Source: Bacteroidota bacterium (lineage in GTDB: Bacteria > Bacteroidota > Bacteroidia > B-17B0 > Aurantibacillaceae). From it: a DNA stretch of 64,000 nucleotides. A program made the position numbers and the translations under genes. Numbering within the stretch: the first letter of the stretch is position 1; every line of letters begins with the position of its first letter. The notes under the pieces were generated by a model, which was given only the letters and a program-made list of their open reading frames with translations, had not been told where the DNA came from and ran no database searches. Below are positions 8,934 to 17,904 of this stretch, in pieces. The stretch covers positions 434,001 through 498,000 of the forward strand of contig JAUXZS010000020.1 in the NCBI GenBank assembly GCA_030692515.1. Direction: 5' to 3'.

Positions 8934-9416
8934 ATGAAAAAATGTATCAGCATTATCCTAACAGTCTTTCTTGTAGCATGTGGCGCGCCTGCCTTAAAGG
9001 AATATCAGTTAACTGAATTAGGCCTGAGTATTACAACTCCAGAATTAAAAAAAGAACCAAAATACAAAACACTGAGTTTTGATAAAATGCTTGGTAAAGT
9101 TGAAATAACAACTGATAAACGAAGATTTGAAATAGTAGAAATTGAAGAATCAATTTACCCAAAAAACCTAGAAGATTTAATTTCAGCAGTATCTGGAGGT
9201 GATAATTTTAAAGGAATGATTAAAGATGGGAAATATCCAGAGGGCAAAATTTCAATGGCTAACGGAGCATTCGGTCTTTTGTATACCAACAAAAAGGGCA
9301 ATGACTTTTTAATATATTATAGTAAAGGTTCAAGGTACTATAGATGTAGGCCAATTCTTAATTCTGAACTTAAAGAATTAGACACCCATCTTGCGATAAT
9401 TGAAAGTTTTAAGTAA
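8934..9416 (+). CDS. Small lipoprotein of unknown function
   Basis: A 160-residue protein with a lipoprotein signal peptide: MKKCISIILTVFLVACGAP, with lipobox LVAC and modified cysteine at C16. The mature part begins with LKEYQLTELGLSITTPELKKEPKYKTLSFDK. This resembles the short beta-rich proteins that present hydrophobic membrane-stress peptides, but I do not recognise a named family. Glu/Lys-rich, no further membrane segments. It should be anchored in an envelope membrane. It precedes the two-TM protein at 9532 by 115 bases on the same strand; the gap is large enough for a separate promoter, so co-transcription is uncertain. Confidence 0.75.
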   Translation: MKKCISIILTVFLVACGAPALKEYQLTELGLSITTPELKKEPKYKTLSFDKMLGKVEITTDKRRFEIVEIEESIYPKNLEDLISAVSGGDNFKGMIKDGKYPEGKISMANGAFGLLYTNKKGNDFLIYYSKGSRYYRCRPILNSELKELDTHLAIIESFK

Positions 9417-9531
9417 TTAACAAGAACAAATAATCAATTAAATACATAATGAAATAATTTAGTGAAAAGCATTACTATTATTAATCACTTAATTTATAAC
9501 ATCATTCAATTTAAAATTTAATAAAAAAATT

Positions 9532-10089
9532 ATGTCAAAATACAAATATCACATCGACGGCAGAAGTACTGCTAAAGGAGGCTTAATTACTCTAACGGTT
9601 TTTCTACTTATTTTCATAGGAGTGTTCATTTTTTTCTACATAAATTACGACTCTTATAGTGAGACTGTTTTTTCTGTTAGAAAACAACGTAATATTGAAC
9701 GAGGCTTAGCACCTAGTATTATAGGTTGGGGGATTTTTGTAATTCCGTTTACTTTGTTCGGAATATTTGCCTTATCAATGACTCGTAATTTTAAGCAAAT
9801 TTCTTGTGGAATAGCCGAAAAGGAAATACTTTTTAATACAAGTATGATTAAGGAAACAATTATACCTATTTCAAATATTAATGAAGTTAAAGAATCAGAA
9901 CATATTATTGAAATTACGTTAAAGGATTATTCTAAACTGATCCAAGATCAATTTTTTCTATTTCGAGGTATAGTAAAAAAGAAATATGTCAAAAAACAGA
10001 AAACACTTACTCTTATAAAATCCGAGTTTGAAGAAAACAAAGGTAGTGAAGTAGCGGCCTTTCTATTGGCTCAAATGAATAAAAGTTAA
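9532..10089 (+). CDS. Membrane protein with two TM segments and a PH-like cytoplasmic domain (STM3941-like?)
   Basis: 185 residues. Two membrane segments near 17-38 (GLITLTVFLLIFIGVFIFFY) and 63-83 (APSIIGWGIFVIPFTLFGIFA) enclose a short loop. The remainder (about 90-185) is a small soluble domain of beta-strand and a final helix: KEILFNTSMIKETIIPISNI, then EHIIEITLKDY, with FLLAQMNKS at the end. This plan resembles bacterial PH-like or STM3941-type proteins, but the match is by architecture only. The protein at 54625-55062 has the same general plan. Function unknown. Confidence 0.65.
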   Translation: MSKYKYHIDGRSTAKGGLITLTVFLLIFIGVFIFFYINYDSYSETVFSVRKQRNIERGLAPSIIGWGIFVIPFTLFGIFALSMTRNFKQISCGIAEKEILFNTSMIKETIIPISNINEVKESEHIIEITLKDYSKLIQDQFFLFRGIVKKKYVKKQKTLTLIKSEFEENKGSEVAAFLLAQMNKS

Positions 10090-10571
10090 TTCGAACTAAC
10101 AAAGATTATTAATAGCTAAGTTTTTTTATTAAATAAATAGTGTTCTTAAATTTCTTGTAACAAATAGTTTTTTCACTTGAATTACGGAATAAATACTATC
10201 GTAACAGATACATATTTCTTATATCGAGGTGCCTGACAAATTGATTTTCGCGGTTAGATATTTTTAATTTGAAAGAGAATTTGAATGTATGTTTTGTTTT
10301 AAATGTTGGTACAACCACAATAGTTGCTTCTTTTAAGGAATAATAAATAATTAAAAGCGCATTAATTTTAACACTGATAAGAAAAGGCTAAAGACATTTT
10401 TTCAATTTTTTTTAAAGTATCTGATTAAAATCAACCGACTTATTAATACTATAAAGAAATCTAATTAAACTGATTAATTCCCCTATAGTTTAAAAAAGAA
10501 ATTAGAGGACGGAAAAAATGGTTCGTTTGAAAAAATAATCCCATTCATTCCTAACTTTTCTTGAACAAAAA
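10090..10571. other. 482-bp intergenic stretch, nothing recognised
   Basis: AT-rich DNA between two genes that converge on it. No open frame of note, no clear hairpin terminator, no repeats that I could match elsewhere in the window. Confidence 0.5.
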
Positions 10572-13500
10572 TTACTCCTTAATAATTTTCTGTGTAATTG
10601 TATTTATTTGAATAAAGTAAATACCAGCAGGAAGTGTACTTAAGTTTAGCGCCATTTCTTCATCTACTATAACATCCTTGTAAATAAGTGCGCCTAATGA
10701 GTTATATATTTTAATTGGTTGATTTAAATAAGATGATTTGATTGTGATAATATCTCTGAATGGTATGGGGTAGATTTGTAAAATATCTGAACTACTTAAT
10801 ACGGCATTATTAATTCCAGTACAAATACTAACATTTAAATTCATAACTGCGCTATTTGAACAGCCGTTAGCATCTGAACCAGTAACTGTATACATTGTTG
10901 TTACAGATGGCGAAACAACAATAACTGAAGTGATAGCACTTGTATTCCATGAATATGAAACAGCACCATTTGCAGTAAGTGTGGCACTTTGTCCAATACA
11001 AATTAAAGTTGCTCCATTAATAACAACTGTTGGCAAAGCATTAACAGTAATATTTGAAACAGCAGATGCTATCGAAACACAACCTGCACTACTAGTACCA
11101 ACAACTGTATAACTCGAATTAACAGTTGGACTAACCACCGCATTACCACCTTGAAAAGTATAAGTGCTTGCGCCACTTGGTGTCATTGTAAAAGATTGGC
11201 CATTACAAATAGCAACACTGTTAACCGTTATAGTAGGAGTGGCATTTACCGTAATAGTAGCTGTTGCAAATGAATTAGACACACAACCAAGACTATTTGT
11301 TCCAACTACTGTAAAATTTGTATTTGAAGTTGGACTAACCACAGCATTACCTCCTTGAAAAGTATAGGTGCTTGCGCCACTTGGCGTCATTGTGAATGAT
11401 TGACCATTACAAATAGCACCACTGTTAACCGTTATAGTTGGACTTGGATTTACTGTTAATGTAATTGCAGTACGCGTTAAACTTTGGACACAACCAAACG
11501 CCTCTGCATAATAAGTGTAGGTGCCCGCACTTAATGTTGGTGTTATGTAGGCGGTGCCTGTACCTAATACAGTTGTTGATGAAGGCGTAGCAAACCAATT
11601 AATAGTGGAAGTGCCACTTGTTGCTGTGAGTGTACTTGTATTATTTGCACAACCACTCACATTAGCACCTGATGGATTGGAAGGAACACAATCTGAAAAC
11701 TTAACTAAAAAGGCGTCAAATGTCCCACCTCCATATGAATTTTGATGAGCTCCTGTTGTTGCTATAACGGTTCCGGATGTTGCACCTGCCATACCTGCTA
11801 AATAAACATTTCCATTAACGTCAGTTGCACAGTCAAGTCCGCGATCATCGTTCACTCCTCCATAATAAGTAGCCCATTGCCTTGCACCATTGGAATTAAA
11901 CGCAACCAAATAAGCATCAATGTTTCCACCACCATGCGTATCTTGATGAGAACCAGGGGTTGCAATAGTTGTACCTACAGTACTTGTTGTATAGCCAGCC
12001 ATAAAAACTTCTCCGTTTGAATCAGTTGAACAAGCATAACCATAATCACCGCCAGAACCTCCGTAATATGTACCCCATAGACGATTTCCATTTCCATCAA
12101 ATTTTACTAAAAATGCATCTAGTGTTGAACCTCCATAAACACTCTGATGAGATCCTGGTGTTGCAATAATAGTACCAGTAGTGCTATTTGTATAACCAGT
12201 CATAAAAATATTTCCTGCAGCATCTGATGTGCAACTAAATGCTCTATCCAAAGTGCCAGTACCACCGTAATAGGTACCCCACTGCCTCACACCAGCACTA
12301 TTAAATTTCACTAAAAAAGCATCAGTACCTGTCCCTCCCCCAAAAAGTGGTTGATGTGATGCTGGCGTAGCCACCCCCGTACCAGTTCCTGAACTTGTTT
12401 CTCCAACAATATAAACATTACCTAAGGCATCAGTTGTACACCTAGCACCTTCCTGACCGTTTGTGCCACCATAATAAGTGCCCCACTGCCTCACTCCAGC
12501 ACTATTAAACTTTACTAAGAAAGCATCAGGACCGCCACCAATAACATCAGAATGTGATCCAGGAGTAGCAATAGCTGTTCCACCCAGTGAACTAGTACCG
12601 CCAACTAGGTAAATATTCCCGCTTAAATCCGTAGCACAGCCAAATCCTTGATCTGTGCTGGTTCCTCCATAATATGTTCCCCATTGCCTTACGCCGTTTG
12701 CGTCAAATTTTACTAAGAATGCATCATAAGGGGCACCTCCATATGTATCTTGATGTGAGCCTGTAGTTGCGATACTCGTGCCTCCAGAACTGTTTGTGTA
12801 TCCTGTCATATAGATATTACCACTTGCATCAGTAGTGCAGCAACGGCCCTGATCATCATTACCCGAACCTCCATAGTAAGTCCCCCATTGCCTTACACCA
12901 TTCGAATTAAATTTTACTAAAATTGCATCTAATGATCCAGCTAAAATTGTTTGATGCGCACCAACCGTTGCTATAATATTCCCACCAGTACTATTTGAAT
13001 AACCTGTAATATAAACATTACTATTGGCGTCAGTTGTGCAACCCCAGCTTCTATCAGAATTACCCGAACCACCATAATAGGTTCCCCAAAGTCTTGTAAC
13101 AGGATCAATAATTAATTCAAAATTTGGGTTATAATCATCAACTTCAAAACTTAAAATATTTTCTTTTATTATCCATCTTGCTTTTAATTCTTTCCCATTT
13201 TGATATACAATTGGCTTTCCTTCTTCAATATTTCCTAATGGTGTTTTTAATAATAAACTTCCATCAGCATTTTTTATTATGCCGGCACCCTTAATTTCTA
13301 ATTGTATTTGTTTGTAGTTTGCATGCGGGGCAACAATATAATCGTATTTTAATTGTCCGTTTTTTTGGTAATAATGTAAATCAATATTTGTATATATATT
13401 TTCCAACGTCACCCCTTCATAGCTCTTAACGTTTAATGCGCCATTGGGGCATTGTGGTAAATAATAATTATTAAACCCTGTTAAGGCCTTATCGGTTTTT

Positions 13501-13886
13501 ATTTTATAATTGTTATTGGTATTTAACCAATTAATATCTATCCTGTAAATAGTTTGCTTTTCAATTTTATTATTTTTTGTTTCATTGTTAGGTAAGCCAA
13601 GTTCGTCTTTGTTAGCTTCAACTTCTTTCCATTTGTCAACTCTATTTAGTTGATATGAAATGCCATTGTTTTTAATATGAAAAGTTAAGTTACCAGAAGT
13701 ACCTCCAAACAATACATCGGTCCTTGGCTGCTTATTTTGATCAGCAATTTGACCTTTATTTTCGGTAAAACTAATTTCATTAAATGTTTTTGGTATTGAA
13801 CGTATTGGACTGATTTTATCTTTCGCATGTGCAATTGAACAAGCTGTAAGAAAAGTGATAATGGAAATTTCTCTAAATAAATTCAT
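10572..13886 (-). CDS. SBBP-repeat T9SS surface protein with Ig-like repeats
   Basis: 1104 residues with a signal peptide (residues 1-21, ending SIAHA). The N-terminal region begins SFTENKGQIADQN, the signature of the domain that usually precedes SBBP repeats (about 36-255). Next come eight blades of an SBBP beta-propeller (about 262-735), each with WGTYYGGSG, CxTDxxGNxYxxG and DAFLVKFNSNG. Ig-like repeats follow (about 740-1015); two of them carry the same 29-residue core starting with AICNGQSFTMTPSGAS and are spaced by exactly 68 codons, a recent tandem duplication. The last 80 residues are a T9SS type A sorting domain (LQIYPIPFRDIITIK to TQKIIKE). It is a predicted cell-surface or secreted protein, possibly an adhesin. 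It is transcribed divergently from a two-component system, and a 12-bp direct repeat lies in the shared upstream region. Confidence 0.9.
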   Translation of the reverse strand: MNLFREISIITFLTACSIAHAKDKISPIRSIPKTFNEISFTENKGQIADQNKQPRTDVLFGGTSGNLTFHIKNNGISYQLNRVDKWKEVEANKDELGLPNNETKNNKIEKQTIYRIDINWLNTNNNYKIKTDKALTGFNNYYLPQCPNGALNVKSYEGVTLENIYTNIDLHYYQKNGQLKYDYIVAPHANYKQIQLEIKGAGIIKNADGSLLLKTPLGNIEEGKPIVYQNGKELKARWIIKENILSFEVDDYNPNFELIIDPVTRLWGTYYGGSGNSDRSWGCTTDANSNVYITGYSNSTGGNIIATVGAHQTILAGSLDAILVKFNSNGVRQWGTYYGGSGNDDQGRCCTTDASGNIYMTGYTNSSGGTSIATTGSHQDTYGGAPYDAFLVKFDANGVRQWGTYYGGTSTDQGFGCATDLSGNIYLVGGTSSLGGTAIATPGSHSDVIGGGPDAFLVKFNSAGVRQWGTYYGGTNGQEGARCTTDALGNVYIVGETSSGTGTGVATPASHQPLFGGGTGTDAFLVKFNSAGVRQWGTYYGGTGTLDRAFSCTSDAAGNIFMTGYTNSTTGTIIATPGSHQSVYGGSTLDAFLVKFDGNGNRLWGTYYGGSGGDYGYACSTDSNGEVFMAGYTTSTVGTTIATPGSHQDTHGGGNIDAYLVAFNSNGARQWATYYGGVNDDRGLDCATDVNGNVYLAGMAGATSGTVIATTGAHQNSYGGGTFDAFLVKFSDCVPSNPSGANVSGCANNTSTLTATSGTSTINWFATPSSTTVLGTGTAYITPTLSAGTYTYYAEAFGCVQSLTRTAITLTVNPSPTITVNSGAICNGQSFTMTPSGASTYTFQGGNAVVSPTSNTNFTVVGTNSLGCVSNSFATATITVNATPTITVNSVAICNGQSFTMTPSGASTYTFQGGNAVVSPTVNSSYTVVGTSSAGCVSIASAVSNITVNALPTVVINGATLICIGQSATLTANGAVSYSWNTSAITSVIVVSPSVTTMYTVTGSDANGCSNSAVMNLNVSICTGINNAVLSSSDILQIYPIPFRDIITIKSSYLNQPIKIYNSLGALIYKDVIVDEEMALNLSTLPAGIYFIQINTITQKIIKE

Positions 13887-13972
13887 AATGTTTTTTTTAG
13901 TATTACAACAGCGTTTTAATTCGCAAATTAATCAACAAAAGAAATAAACTTGATTGAGTTTTATAGAATCAT

Positions 13973-14004
13973 TTAGTATTTGGTAGAGTTAGTTAGTATT
14001 TGGT
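13973..14004. promoter_or_regulatory. 12-bp direct repeat, two helical turns apart (possible LytTR operator)
   Basis: TTAGTATTTGGT occurs at 13973-13984 and 13993-14004, 20 bp start to start. LytTR regulators bind pairs of roughly 9-bp direct repeats spaced by about two helical turns. This pair lies in the region shared by the SBBP gene (start 13886) and the histidine kinase/LytTR operon (start 14065). A candidate -7 element follows at 14041. Assignment to the neighbouring regulator is inference. Confidence 0.45.
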
Positions 14005-14040
14005 TTTACTATAGATGTGTTTATATAGAATTGATTAAGT

Positions 14041-14048
14041 TATATTTG
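14041..14048 (+). promoter_or_regulatory. Candidate -7 promoter element of the kinase operon
   Basis: TATATTTG fits the Bacteroidota TAnnTTTG -7 consensus and lies 16 bases before the start codon at 14065, giving a short leader. The -33 element is not clear, which would suit activator dependence. Confidence 0.4.
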
Positions 14049-14064
14049 TAATAATTAAATACTA

Positions 14065-16908
14065 ATGCCCATAAAATTGCTTAAATATATTCTTGCAGCA
14101 CTTTTCCCTTTATTGACAAATTTTATTATTGGCCAAAATAGTGAAACGCAACTACAAAATGTCTATACCATTAGTGATGGTTTACCTAGTGATGAGATTT
14201 ATCATATCGTTCAAACAAAAGATAAATATTTATGGATAGCCACCGAAAATGGTCTCGCTAAATTCAACGGTACTAATTTCAAAATATTTAATACAAGAAA
14301 TGGTTTACCTGATAATACGGTGTATAGATTATATCCTCAAACCGATGGCAGTTTATTAGGAGAAGCACAAAATAATAAGCTTTTTTTTGTGAAAAATGAT
14401 AGTGTTATGCCCTATAAATTTAATGATACCATTTCAAAATACTTTAAAGGAGTTAAAAGAATTTATTCAGTGTATTATGATGATGAACAAACCATGCACT
14501 GTGGTACATTTTATGGGTATTTTTACATTACAAAAAATGGAAAGTACATTGGAGAAAAGATGTACAAGAATTATATACACACCTCAAACGGACTTGGATT
14601 TAAAAAGTTTAAAAATTATGTTCTTAATTTTAACACTGTGCTTGAAAAGGATAGCACTAACATTTATTTAACCAATTTTTCTCTACCAATCAGAAATGCC
14701 ATTACAACTTATACTATTCCAAAGAAAAAGGTAAGCCATGAGGCAAATTATTCAAGTCTCTTAAATGATTCAATTTCTGTAATCATGTATAATCATGGAG
14801 TACATGTAATAAGTAATACTAAAATTATTACATCCCTCGAATTAAATGAAATACCAATTGGAGTGCACTGTTTTGATTCTTTAATTTGGATTTGTACAAA
14901 AGGTAATGGCGTATACTCCTATGTCTTCAACAAACAACTCATACGAAAGAAACATTTATGCCGTGGTTTAACCGTGACTTCTGTTTTAAAGGATCATTCG
15001 GGGAATTATTGGTTCTCAACTCGAGAAAAAGGACTTATTAAACATTATAATTCAACTATTAACTACAAATATACTTCCACAAAAAATTCAAATCTGAATG
15101 CGTTTTATAAGTCGTTAAACTTAAGTATTGTTGGCTTTGATGATGGTTTGCTGCAGAATATTGCTGACTTAAAAGATAGTATAAGACTCAATAGTCATGT
15201 AATGGATGTGACTGGTGATAACAAAGGCAATATGTTTGTAATAGCAGGTTATGCCGTTTATTATCTTCAAAATAATTTAAGTATAAATAAAACTGTTTCA
15301 AGTTTTATTTATGATAATCAAGGAATAGCTCGCATTAAAAGAATTAACGATACTTTAGTTGTAATTAATGCGCTAAAACACATTGCTATTTATAATACTT
15401 TTAATAAAGAAATAATTTTTAAAAGTTCCGATTTGCCTTCTGAGGATGTGATTATCTGCATTGAAGTTATTAATGACACCCTATTTGTGGCTACAAAAAG
15501 GCAATTAGAATTATTTTCTAAAAACGGCGATTTACTTATAAAATTTGCGATGCCTTGCCTAATAACAAAAATAATTAACGCAAAGCAAAATGGGGTTTTG
15601 TTTGCTTGTAAAGACGGACAAATTTACTCAACTCAAAAAAGTAAATTAGCCCCTCTAATTTTATCTAATGATAATAAGCTTGATAGAATTTACGATGCTA
15701 TCTTTGATGGCAAATTAATTTGCATTTCGGATGGAAAAAGTATTCGAAAATATGAAATAGATAAAGAAGGCTTACAATTGGTTAGTGTCGAAAATTTAAG
15801 TGGCGTAACTAAAATTTATTTATTTCAAGATTCTTTGTATTATTTAACACATGAAAGAATTTATTCAGAATACGTTAGAAATATTAAAAAAGCTCAAATT
15901 CCCTTTTTAAAATTAAATGCAATTAAGGTGAATAATCAAAAAGTAAATGAGTCAAATAATTTAGAATTAAATTATAAAGAAAATAACTTAGAATTTGAAT
16001 TTGATATTATATCCTATAGTCATGGCGAAAAAATTATTAAGTATAAATTGTTAGGATTAGACTCAAACAATTACAATTCTAACAATTTTACTCTTCATTA
16101 TTCAAAATTACCACCTGGAAGTTACACGCTAATAGCACGGTGCTCAGTAAATAATTTTGATTATTCAGAAGCAATAATTTTTGAATTCAAAATCAAAAAT
16201 CCTTTTTGGAAAGAAGTTTGGTTTGTTATTGGATTCATTTGTGTTTTCTTGTTTATTGTGTTTATAATTGTAAAATCAGCTATTAGAAAGCAAAATGAAA
16301 AATCTAAACTTGCTGAAACTATTGCAACTCTAAAATCAAAAGCACTTGCCTCTCAATTAAATCCACATTTAGTATTTAATATATTAAACTCAATCCAAGG
16401 AATTATTTCTGAAGGAAACATTGAAAAGTCTAATATTTATTTGGCCAAATTTGCAAAATTTATGCGCAATACGCTTAATTTATCTAAGCAGTCTATAGTA
16501 ACGTTGGATAAAGAAATAGAAATTACGCGCCAATATGTTGAACTTGAACTACTGCGCTTCTCAAAAGATGTACAAATCAATATTCAAAAGCTTAGCCATC
16601 AAAATTCAAATTTAATACCCCCATTAACTATACAACCATTTATTGAAAATGCAATTAAACATGGCATCATGCCATTAATTAATAAAAAAGGAATAATTAA
16701 TGTGACATTTGAAGATCAAACCAACTACTTTAAAATAATTGTTGAGGATAACGGAATTGGCATTAATGGTGAATTAAATTTCACGAAAGGTGATGGCTTG
16801 AGAATTACTTTAGAAAGACTTAAGATATTAAATAATGAAAATACTATAATTCTGGATTCAAAAAAAGAGCCAACTAGAATAATTTTAAAAATTAATAAAA
16901 ATGTTTAA
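14065..16908 (+). CDS. Propeller-sensor LytS-type histidine kinase
   Basis: 947 residues. A signal segment (1-23, ending FIIGQ) is followed by a long periplasmic two-component-regulator propeller (about 30-620), with blades such as LWIATENGLAKFNGTNF and NGLPDNTVYRL. A Y_Y_Y-type domain lies at about 645-715 (ending KLPPGSYTLIARC), then one membrane segment (about 720-742). The cytoplasmic part is a His_kinase (LytS/YehU) domain with SQLNPHLVFNILNSIQG, the likely phosphorylated histidine being H768, and a GHKL ATPase domain with QPFIENAIKHGI (N box) and VEDNGIGI (G1 box). The canonical NPHFIFN is NPHLVFN here. The frame overlaps the downstream response regulator by 8 bases, so the two are co-translated. 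It should sense an external or envelope signal; the ligand is unknown. The neighbouring divergent SBBP gene is a plausible target. Confidence 0.9.
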   Translation: MPIKLLKYILAALFPLLTNFIIGQNSETQLQNVYTISDGLPSDEIYHIVQTKDKYLWIATENGLAKFNGTNFKIFNTRNGLPDNTVYRLYPQTDGSLLGEAQNNKLFFVKNDSVMPYKFNDTISKYFKGVKRIYSVYYDDEQTMHCGTFYGYFYITKNGKYIGEKMYKNYIHTSNGLGFKKFKNYVLNFNTVLEKDSTNIYLTNFSLPIRNAITTYTIPKKKVSHEANYSSLLNDSISVIMYNHGVHVISNTKIITSLELNEIPIGVHCFDSLIWICTKGNGVYSYVFNKQLIRKKHLCRGLTVTSVLKDHSGNYWFSTREKGLIKHYNSTINYKYTSTKNSNLNAFYKSLNLSIVGFDDGLLQNIADLKDSIRLNSHVMDVTGDNKGNMFVIAGYAVYYLQNNLSINKTVSSFIYDNQGIARIKRINDTLVVINALKHIAIYNTFNKEIIFKSSDLPSEDVIICIEVINDTLFVATKRQLELFSKNGDLLIKFAMPCLITKIINAKQNGVLFACKDGQIYSTQKSKLAPLILSNDNKLDRIYDAIFDGKLICISDGKSIRKYEIDKEGLQLVSVENLSGVTKIYLFQDSLYYLTHERIYSEYVRNIKKAQIPFLKLNAIKVNNQKVNESNNLELNYKENNLEFEFDIISYSHGEKIIKYKLLGLDSNNYNSNNFTLHYSKLPPGSYTLIARCSVNNFDYSEAIIFEFKIKNPFWKEVWFVIGFICVFLFIVFIIVKSAIRKQNEKSKLAETIATLKSKALASQLNPHLVFNILNSIQGIISEGNIEKSNIYLAKFAKFMRNTLNLSKQSIVTLDKEIEITRQYVELELLRFSKDVQINIQKLSHQNSNLIPPLTIQPFIENAIKHGIMPLINKKGIINVTFEDQTNYFKIIVEDNGIGINGELNFTKGDGLRITLERLKILNNENTIILDSKKEPTRIILKINKNV

Positions 16909-17605
16909 TGCAATAATTATTGAAGACGAATACCCAGCACGAATAACCCTGAAAAGTTATTTAGAAAGGTATTTTAGCAATATAGAAGTTGTAGCAGAAA
17001 TAGAAACAGTATTAGAAGCAATTCCATTTATTAAGAATAATAAAATTGACATTATTTTTTTGGATGTGCAATTAAAAGATGGAAAGGGAATAGAGGTTTT
17101 AGAAAATATAGATTCAGAAAAATATAAAATTATTTTTACCACTGCACATGAAGAATATACTCTGAATGCATTCAAACATAAAGCATTTGGTTACTTATTA
17201 AAACCACTCGACCCAACTGATTTTAAAGAAATTGTTGAAAGAGTACTAAATGATTTAAATGCGAATAACGCAATTGATTTAGAAAAGAAAATTAAAATAC
17301 CAGAAGGTTCAGGTTATATTTGGATTGAGTTGAAAGATATTATTAGATGTGAGGCTTATGGAAATTATACTAAAATAATTACGAAAGAGAATTTAAACGC
17401 CATAACGGTATCAAAAACGTTAAAGTATGTTGAACAAAATCTAATTAAATCTGATAAATTCATAAGAGTTCATCAATCACATCTTATCAATTTAAGTTTT
17501 ATCAAAGCCAAGGAAATAAAAAACAACACTATTGCATTGCTTAATGGCGAAAAAATTCCTGTTTCTAGAGCTAAAAGAAATAATTTATTTGATAATTTTC
17601 AATAG
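16901..17605 (+). CDS. LytTR-family response regulator
   Basis: 234 residues. The receiver domain (1-120) has the acidic pair E8/D9 (IIEDEYPAR), the phospho-acceptor D55 (IIFLDVQLKDG), the conserved Thr in FTTAHEEY and the Lys in GYLLKPLD. The C-terminal LytTR DNA-binding domain (about 130-232) has YIWIELKDIIRCEAYGNYT, FIRVHQSHLINL and PVSRAKRNN. It forms an operon with the kinase upstream: its ATG lies inside the last codons of the kinase gene (8-base overlap), so the two form a cognate pair. LytTR proteins bind direct repeats upstream of promoters, and such a repeat is present at 13973-14004. Confidence 0.94.
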   Translation: MFNAIIIEDEYPARITLKSYLERYFSNIEVVAEIETVLEAIPFIKNNKIDIIFLDVQLKDGKGIEVLENIDSEKYKIIFTTAHEEYTLNAFKHKAFGYLLKPLDPTDFKEIVERVLNDLNANNAIDLEKKIKIPEGSGYIWIELKDIIRCEAYGNYTKIITKENLNAITVSKTLKYVEQNLIKSDKFIRVHQSHLINLSFIKAKEIKNNTIALLNGEKIPVSRAKRNNLFDNFQ

Positions 17606-17760
17606 TTTTTTTTATTAAAATAACCTTTGTTTCGTTTAACTTCAAGTAGTGTTTTAGCATATACTAACGGCTAAAAAAGTATGATTAGAACCTTTACCAA
17701 ACTTTCTATTTTCAATTTCTTTTATGCACTTTACGTTTTTCTGAAAGTAAAACTTAGGTT

Positions 17761-17846
17761 TACCGCTGATTCGCTTTCAAAAAAACCTGAAAGAAGAAGT
17801 CAATCTTAAATATTAAAAATGATATTTGGGATTAATTCGCACATTT
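17761..17846 (+). repeat. Left copy of an about 85-bp imperfect direct repeat bracketing the imuA-imuB-dnaE2 cassette
   Basis: This 86-base stretch aligns with 23663-23747 in the same orientation at about 85 percent identity by hand. Shared blocks include ATTCGCTTTC and GTCAATCTTAAAT, and both copies end in CACATTT. It lies 58 bases beyond the dnaE2 stop. The remainder of 17606-17904 has no gene or obvious terminator. Confidence 0.75.
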
Positions 17847-17904
17847 CTTTCCAAACTAAAGAAGGGGTAATAAAACGAAAAAAATATTTTAAATCAATAA
17901 ATGA

